Below are positions 59,144 to 64,000 of a stretch of DNA of 64,000 bases, piece by piece; within the stretch, counting starts at the first letter, position 1, and each line of letters opens with the position of its first letter. Origin of the DNA: Marisediminitalea aggregata (GTDB taxonomy: Bacteria; Pseudomonadota; Gammaproteobacteria; Enterobacterales; Alteromonadaceae). Location of the stretch: assembly GCF_900129565.1 (NCBI RefSeq), contig NZ_FQWD01000004.1:434001-498000 (forward strand), written 5' to 3'. Under the pieces are notes generated by a model. The model searched no databases. It saw only the letters and a program-made list of their open reading frames with translations, and was not told the DNA's origin. The translations under genes and the position numbers were made by a program.

Positions 59144-59593
59144 TTAAGCCGGTAAAAACTGCATTTGGCAGCCGGCTTGTTGAAAATATTTATAGCGTTG
59201 TCGGGCTTGCTGTTTAGCGGCCTCTTCTACCGGCACAAAATCAACAATTTGCTGGAACTGGTTGAATTGATTCACCAGTTGACCACTCACGTTGATCAGG
59301 CAGGGCCGGCGGGGTAATTGTTGTGCCTGCCAGACGATTTCCACCGGTGCACCACCGGGCGGACCTTCGCCAGCAAGATTGTGCGGCACAAAACGCGCCG
59401 CGGGCAGTTGCCATAACAGCTCATCTACCGCTTCAGCCTGGGCCTTGTCGGCGCACAGTACCACACTCTTCTGCCGGTTGGCATAGAGTTCGGCGGTTAA
59501 TTCGCAGGCTTTCGCGCACAGGGCAGACACCGCCGCGCCGCCATCGGGCGACACGGTTTCTTCTGTTAGCGCGTAAAATCGAACAGCGGGCAC
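59144..59593 (-). CDS. holC: DNA polymerase III chi subunit
   Basis: Chi subunit of the clamp-loader complex; binds psi (HolD) and single-strand binding protein. 149 residues: MPAVRFYALTEE, VVLCADKAQAEAVDELLWQLPAARFVPHN, and FQQIVDFVPVEEAAKQQARQRYKYFQQAGCQ are the chi family blocks. GTG 59593 gives the normal MPAxRFY start; TTG 59599 is possible. It follows pepA with a few bases between stop and start, so it is co-transcribed. Confidence 0.9.
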   Translation of the reverse strand: MPAVRFYALTEETVSPDGGAAVSALCAKACELTAELYANRQKSVVLCADKAQAEAVDELLWQLPAARFVPHNLAGEGPPGGAPVEIVWQAQQLPRRPCLINVSGQLVNQFNQFQQIVDFVPVEEAAKQQARQRYKYFQQAGCQMQFLPA

Positions 59594-59599
59594 GGGCAA

Positions 59600-61105
59600 T
59601 TAGTCCTCTTGCGCCAAACCAGCGCGATTCATTAAGAACTGCGCAAGCATTGGCACTGGGCGGCCCGTTGCGCCTTTGTTCTTACCGCTGTTCCAGGCGG
59701 TACCGGCAATGTCCAGATGCGCCCAGTTGTACTTTTTAGTGAAACGCGACAAGAAACAACCCGCTGTAATAGACCCGGCCGGACGACCACCGAGGTTGGT
59801 CATGTCAGCAAACGGGCTTTCCAGTTGCTCCTGGTAGTCGTCCCACAAAGGTAAACGCCAGGCGCGGTCAGATGCCTGCTCAGAGGCATTCAGCAGTTCG
59901 TGTGCCAGCGGGTTGTGCGTGCTCATTAAGCCGGTTGCGTGTTTACCTAAAGCGATAATACAGGCGCCGGTTAAGGTCGCAACGTCGATTACCGTATCCG
60001 GGTCGAATCGCTCTACGTAAGTCAGTGCATCACACAATACCAATCGGCCTTCGGCGTCGGTATTCAGCACTTCTACGGTTTGTCCTGACATGGTGGTCAG
60101 AATGTCACCCGGACGATATGACTTGCCGTCAGGCATGTTTTCACAGCCAGCCAGCACGCCAATAACGTTAACCGGCAGGTTTAACGCTGCAACCGTGTGC
60201 ATAACACCCAGCACAGATGCGGCACCACCCATGTCGTATTTCATTTCGTCCATGCCTTCGCCAGGCTTCAATGAAATACCACCCGAGTCAAAGGTCAGGC
60301 CTTTACCCACCAGCACCAATGGTTGCTGATCCGGTTCACCGCCTTTGTGATGGATGATGCTCATGAGTGATTCATTTTCAGAACCACGACCTACCGCCAG
60401 GTATGAGTTCATACCCAGATCTGCCATGTTCGCTTCGTTAACGCATTCAACGTCAATCGAATCATATTCTGCAGCCAGTTGCTGGGCCTGATCCCACAAG
60501 TAGGCAGGGTTACAAATGTTTGGCGGCATGTTGGCAACGTCTTTGGTGACTTTCATGCCTTTAGCAATGGCCAGGCCGTGTTCTACCGCTTTTTCGCCAA
60601 CGGTTAACTCGCGACGGGTAGGTACGTTGAATACAATTTTACGCAACGGTCGGCGCGGCTCGCCTTTTTTGCTCTTTAACTGCAGGAAGGTGTACAGGGT
60701 GTCCTGGGTAGTTTCCACTGCCTGGCGCACTTTCCAGTAGGTATCGCGACCTTTCACGTGCAGTTCGGTCAGGAAACATACGGCTTCCATTGAGCCGGTT
60801 TCGTTTAGTGTCTGAATAGTTTTCGCAATGATTTGCTTGTACTGACGCTCATCGAGTTCACGCTCTTTACCACATCCAACTAATAACACGCGCTCGCTAA
60901 GCACGTTTGGAACGTGGTGCAACAACAGCATTTGACCGGCTTTACCTTCCAGGTCGCCGCGGCGCAGCAGGTTACTGATATAACCTTCGCTGATCTCATC
61001 AAGCTGCTCAGCCACGCCTGACAGGCGTCGTGGCTCGTACACCCCAACAACAATACAGGCACTGCGTTGTTTTTCGGGACTGCCGCTTTTTACGTTAAAC
61101 TCCAT
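59600..61105 (-). CDS. pepA: Leucyl aminopeptidase (M17)
   Basis: Cytoplasmic hexameric zinc/manganese aminopeptidase; PepA (XerB/CarP) is also a DNA-binding protein in E. coli. 501 residues: N-terminal domain (1-180), catalytic domain with [17 protein letters not shown] and the signature [12 protein letters not shown], metal ligands Lys, Asp and Glu in these. GAGGTGA ribosome site at ATG 61105. First gene of pepA-holC-valS, divergent from lptF. Confidence 0.97.
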   Translation of the reverse strand: MEFNVKSGSPEKQRSACIVVGVYEPRRLSGVAEQLDEISEGYISNLLRRGDLEGKAGQMLLLHHVPNVLSERVLLVGCGKERELDERQYKQIIAKTIQTLNETGSMEAVCFLTELHVKGRDTYWKVRQAVETTQDTLYTFLQLKSKKGEPRRPLRKIVFNVPTRRELTVGEKAVEHGLAIAKGMKVTKDVANMPPNICNPAYLWDQAQQLAAEYDSIDVECVNEANMADLGMNSYLAVGRGSENESLMSIIHHKGGEPDQQPLVLVGKGLTFDSGGISLKPGEGMDEMKYDMGGAASVLGVMHTVAALNLPVNVIGVLAGCENMPDGKSYRPGDILTTMSGQTVEVLNTDAEGRLVLCDALTYVERFDPDTVIDVATLTGACIIALGKHATGLMSTHNPLAHELLNASEQASDRAWRLPLWDDYQEQLESPFADMTNLGGRPAGSITAGCFLSRFTKKYNWAHLDIAGTAWNSGKNKGATGRPVPMLAQFLMNRAGLAQED

Positions 61106-61357
61106 GATGTCACCTCAATTTTTATCTGTCTGTTGCCCCGGCATAAAATTCACATGCCGTTTTGCCGCGCTTATGGTTTAATACCGCAGCAAAATGTCTT
61201 ACTGCGTGGGTGCGTTTATGTCGATAATACAACGTTCAGGCAATCGCACCTGCCGGAGCCAAGGGTTAGTTATACTGGCAAAACATGTAAAAATGGTAAG
61301 TTTACTCAAAATTATAGCTGCTTTCACTAAAATTCCGACTTTTAGCATAGGCCATAA

Positions 61358-62455
61358 ATGCTGATATTCCGCTATTTACTTAAGGAAACGCTGAAGTCTC
61401 AGGTTGCCATTTTTCTCATACTAATGGCAATTTTTATTACCTTGCGATTTGTTAAAGTGCTGGGGGACGCCTCTGAGGGTGATATTCCTGCCAGTCTGGT
61501 AATTGGATTCCTGTCGCTGTACGCCCCTATCCTCGCTTCTCTGGTGATCCCCATTAGTGCCTTTTTGGGCATTATGATGGCTTATGGTCGCTTATACGTA
61601 GACAGCGAAATGACCGTGATGCGCGCCTGCGGCATCAGCGAATGGTACGTCACCCGGGTAATGTTATTCCTGTCGGTGCTGATTATGATCTTCACCGGGT
61701 TCGTGACGCTCTACCTCGCGCCCACGGCAGCGCAAAGCGAATACAACTTGCGAGAACAAGCCAAGGCTGAGGCTGGATTCAGCGCTATTATTCCTGGTCG
61801 ATTCCAGGAAACCGGCAACCAGGAAGCCATGATTTTCGTGCATGATGTAGGAAGTGACGACTCACTTCAAAAGGTCTTCCTGGCGCAACAGCAAGCCAAC
61901 GACGAAGCGCAGGTTCGGGTGGTTTACGCCCAGCGCGGTACCATTAGCAAAGAAGCCGACGGGACACGTCAGCTTATTCTGAACAACGGTAATCAGTACG
62001 AAGGTGAGCACCGCCGGCGCGACTTCCGCGTCGTGAATTTCGACGAATATCAGGTGCAAATTGACGATCCGGAACAGCAGGTCTCGCGCAAAAAGGTATC
62101 GGTGTTATCAACCGCTGAGTTGCTGCAGGACAATTCCATTGAAGCAATGGCCGAACTGCAATGGCGTATAGCCATCCCGCTTTCCATTCCGTTTCTGGTG
62201 TTGATTGCCGTTCCCCTGAGCGCAGTTGACCCTCGTCAGGGCCGGTTTGGCAAAATGTTCCCGGCTATTTTGTTATACCTCGGGTATTTCATGTTATTGC
62301 TGGCCAGTCGCCGCGTGCTGGAAGACGGAAAAATTCCGGTGCAGCTGGGGCTTTGGTGGGTACACGGTATCATGCTGATGATAGGCATTACCCTGCTCTC
62401 CCGTGACCGTAAATTCGGCACCGAGTTGCGCGCCAAACTGTGGAGGAAAACGTAA
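61358..62455 (+). CDS. lptF: LPS export ABC transporter permease LptF
   Basis: Inner-membrane permease of the LptB2FGC complex, which extracts lipopolysaccharide from the membrane and passes it to LptC/LptA. 365 residues: three N-terminal membrane helices, a periplasmic jellyroll domain (about 135-265; FVHDVGSDDSLQKVFLAQQ), and three C-terminal helices. Begins MLIFRYLLKETLKSQVAIFL, the family pattern. It is followed by lptG with a one-base overlap (TAATG), so the two are co-translated. Confidence 0.97.
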   Translation: MLIFRYLLKETLKSQVAIFLILMAIFITLRFVKVLGDASEGDIPASLVIGFLSLYAPILASLVIPISAFLGIMMAYGRLYVDSEMTVMRACGISEWYVTRVMLFLSVLIMIFTGFVTLYLAPTAAQSEYNLREQAKAEAGFSAIIPGRFQETGNQEAMIFVHDVGSDDSLQKVFLAQQQANDEAQVRVVYAQRGTISKEADGTRQLILNNGNQYEGEHRRRDFRVVNFDEYQVQIDDPEQQVSRKKVSVLSTAELLQDNSIEAMAELQWRIAIPLSIPFLVLIAVPLSAVDPRQGRFGKMFPAILLYLGYFMLLLASRRVLEDGKIPVQLGLWWVHGIMLMIGITLLSRDRKFGTELRAKLWRKT

Positions 62456-63516
62456 TGTTTAAAATCCTCGACTTGTATATTGCCCGCACGTTGCTGGGCA
62501 CAGTAACCGTTACTTTGTCGGTACTGATTGGTCTGAGCGCACTGATTAAGTTCGTTGAACAGCTTCGCAAAGTAGGTGAAGGCAACTACGACATGCTGGC
62601 AGCACTGGTGTACGTGCTACTTAGCTTACCCCGGGATCTGGAGCAGTTCTTTCCCATGGCGGTGTTGCTAGGCGGCTTGATAGGCATGGGATTACTCGCC
62701 AGCAACAGTGAGCTGGTGATCATGCAGGCAGCAGGGCTTAGCCGTTGGAATATAATAACGTCGGCGATGAAGTCGGCGGTGGTGATGATCATTGTGGTAA
62801 TGGCAGTGGGCGAATGGGTAACCCCAGTGAGTGAATCCCGCGCCAAGGAACTGCGCACAGAGGCTATAACCGGGGGCTCTCTGTTTTCCTCAGACAAACT
62901 CGTGTGGGCTAAAGACGGCGATGCTTTTGTAAGCATTGGGCAGGTTATTAGCCGCGACTCACTACAAGATGTCAGTATTTACCGCTTTAACGACGCGCTG
63001 CAGCTCGCCAGTACAACCTACGCTAGCGGCGGCTTTTACAAGCAAAATGGCTGGACGTTGACTAACGTAACCCACACCACCTTTACCGAGGCTAAAATTG
63101 ACACAGAGGCCCTGCCTACCTGGCGCTGGGATTCAACCCTCACGCCCGACAAGCTCGGCATAGTGTCAGTTAAGCCAGAAGCGTTATCCATTCGCGGGCT
63201 CAATGATTACATAACGTACCGCATTAATAACGAGCAGGATACCAGCCGTTACGAACTGGCTTTATGGCGAAAGCTACTGCAGCCTGTAACCGTTTGCGTG
63301 ATGTTGCTCATGGCCTTGTCTTTTATTTTCGGCCCACTTCGCAGTGTTACCATGGGTGCTCGTATTATTATGGGCGTACTCACTGGTTTCGGCTTCTTCA
63401 TTACCAATGAAGTATTCGGCCCACTTAGCCTGGTTTACAACATACCGCCTGCATTAGGCGCGCTGCTGCCCAGCTTGTTGTTTGCGGGTGTTGCGACCGT
63501 GTTGTTATCGCGATAG
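62455..63516 (+). CDS. lptG: LPS export ABC transporter permease LptG
   Basis: Partner of LptF in LptB2FGC. 353 residues with the same layout: N-terminal helices (ILDLYIARTLLGTVTVTLSVLIG; LPRDLEQFFPMAVLLGGLIGMG), periplasmic jellyroll domain (about 130-265), C-terminal helices (LLQPVTVCVMLLMALSFIFGPLRSVTMGARI). ATG 62455 has a TGGAGGAAAA ribosome site and overlaps the lptF stop; the frame extension to 62440 lies inside lptF. Confidence 0.97.
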   Translation: MFKILDLYIARTLLGTVTVTLSVLIGLSALIKFVEQLRKVGEGNYDMLAALVYVLLSLPRDLEQFFPMAVLLGGLIGMGLLASNSELVIMQAAGLSRWNIITSAMKSAVVMIIVVMAVGEWVTPVSESRAKELRTEAITGGSLFSSDKLVWAKDGDAFVSIGQVISRDSLQDVSIYRFNDALQLASTTYASGGFYKQNGWTLTNVTHTTFTEAKIDTEALPTWRWDSTLTPDKLGIVSVKPEALSIRGLNDYITYRINNEQDTSRYELALWRKLLQPVTVCVMLLMALSFIFGPLRSVTMGARIIMGVLTGFGFFITNEVFGPLSLVYNIPPALGALLPSLLFAGVATVLLSR

Positions 63517-63538
63517 CGGTGCTCAGGAACAATAGTTT

Positions 63539-63880
63539 ATGAAATGGATGTTACTGCTGACTGCGCTTGCTAGCTTGAATGCGAGCGCTGACTCATTCAA
63601 AGAAATCAGCCACCTGCTGAACTTCGTAAAAAGTACCGATTGTTCCTACGAACGCAATGGCAAACGCCATACCGGCGCAGAAGCACTAGGGCATATTAAG
63701 AAGAAATACGATTACTTTTCCGATGACATTGAAACCGCGGAAGACTTTATTCAATACGCCGCCACCAAGAGCAAAATGTCGGGCAAATATTATCTTGTGC
63801 ACTGCCCTTCTCAGCCCACCGTAAAAAGCCAGGATTGGCTGCTGGTAGAACTGAAACGGTATCGCAGTTCGGCAAAGTAA
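63539..63880 (+). CDS. YfeK-like (DUF5329) exported protein
   Basis: 113 residues: signal peptide (MKWMLLLTALASLNASA) then FKEISHLLNFVKSTDCSYERNGKRHTGAEALGHIKKKYDYF, AEDFIQYAATKSKMSGKYYLV and WLLVELKRYR, the blocks of the YfeK/DUF5329 family. Periplasmic, function unknown. It follows lptG by 22 bases in the same direction, so is probably co-transcribed. Confidence 0.85.
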   Translation: MKWMLLLTALASLNASADSFKEISHLLNFVKSTDCSYERNGKRHTGAEALGHIKKKYDYFSDDIETAEDFIQYAATKSKMSGKYYLVHCPSQPTVKSQDWLLVELKRYRSSAK

Positions 63881-63909
63881 TTATCACGACTTTGCCCGCT
63901 ATTATTGGA

Positions 63910-64000
63910 CTACCAGCTTTTGTGATCGTTTTGGTTTTTGGTTAACTTAACCACTTCCGTTTTCGCCACCCGATCCTGCAAGGCTAGTTTGTTTTTCACA
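63910..64000 (-). CDS. C-terminal tail of a probable RDD-family membrane protein (partial)
   Basis: The minus strand reads an open frame entering from the right edge and ending at 63910: VKNKLALQDRVAKTEVVKLT followed by KNQNDHKSW. The LQDRVAKTEVVK pattern fits the end of an RDD-domain membrane protein (the segment after its last helix), a gene often found after lptFG. Only 29 codons are visible, so this is tentative. Confidence 0.5.
   Translation of the reverse strand, partial: VKNKLALQDRVAKTEVVKLTKNQNDHKSW

Overview
The window reads as a chromosomal segment of a marine-type gammaproteobacterium, most likely Alteromonadales/Alteromonadaceae. This rests on gene content (glnA-ntrB-ntrC, rraB, yjgN, valS-holC-pepA, lptF-lptG, several TonB-dependent receptors, GlyGly-CTERM and PEP-CTERM-like surface proteins) and on mid-range GC, judged by eye. 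No rRNA, tRNA, CRISPR array, transposase or phage module was found.

Layout. 1-6.8 kb: the 5' part of typA, then the nitrogen control block glnA, a DUF4124 protein, ntrB and ntrC, with a readable NtrC/sigma-54 control region, followed by an Hpt/HD-GYP protein. 7-10.6 kb: plsC, rraB, yjgN and an M48 protease. 10.7-17.8 kb: accessory genes, namely a Tat-lipoprotein oxidase that looks like a circularly permuted D-amino-acid oxidase, a subclass B1 metallo-beta-lactamase, a C-terminally anchored surface protein, a secreted PHB-depolymerase-type esterase and a NarX/NarL-type two-component pair. 17.9-30 kb: an iron-starvation island with Fur boxes in front of a siderophore receptor, a PepSY reductase set, a nickel superoxide dismutase operon, an exported Fes-type esterase, a 10-TM metal permease, a FagA-like gene plus fumC, and azurin. 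30.2-33.2 kb: a GbsR-type regulator and a cyanide-insensitive-type bd oxidase behind a perfect FNR box. 34-39 kb: an unusual long AcnB and a RecQ-family helicase. 39-40.9 kb: an AT-rich patch with a PEP-CTERM-like protein and a truncated monooxygenase.

40.9-52.4 kb: a LiaF-like protein, a TonB receptor with a poly-Asp loop, and a five-gene opposite-strand operon (TPR lipoprotein, TonB receptor, di-heme peroxidase, DUF4920-like protein, PepSY membrane protein) that looks like an undescribed metal or cofactor uptake system. 52.8-56.1 kb: a PP2C/Ser-Thr kinase fusion and a nitrate transporter behind a sigma-54 promoter with a terminator in its leader. 56.3-64 kb: housekeeping genes valS, holC, pepA, lptF, lptG, a YfeK-like protein, and the tail of what is probably an RDD protein.

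In E. coli rraB, yjgN, valS, holC, pepA, lptF and lptG lie side by side. Here the same genes flank about 46 kb of accessory metal, redox and surface functions, so the middle of the window is best read as an expansion within an ancestral neighbourhood. Many starts were moved inward from the longest possible frame to fit ribosome binding sites or family N-termini; each entry says where.
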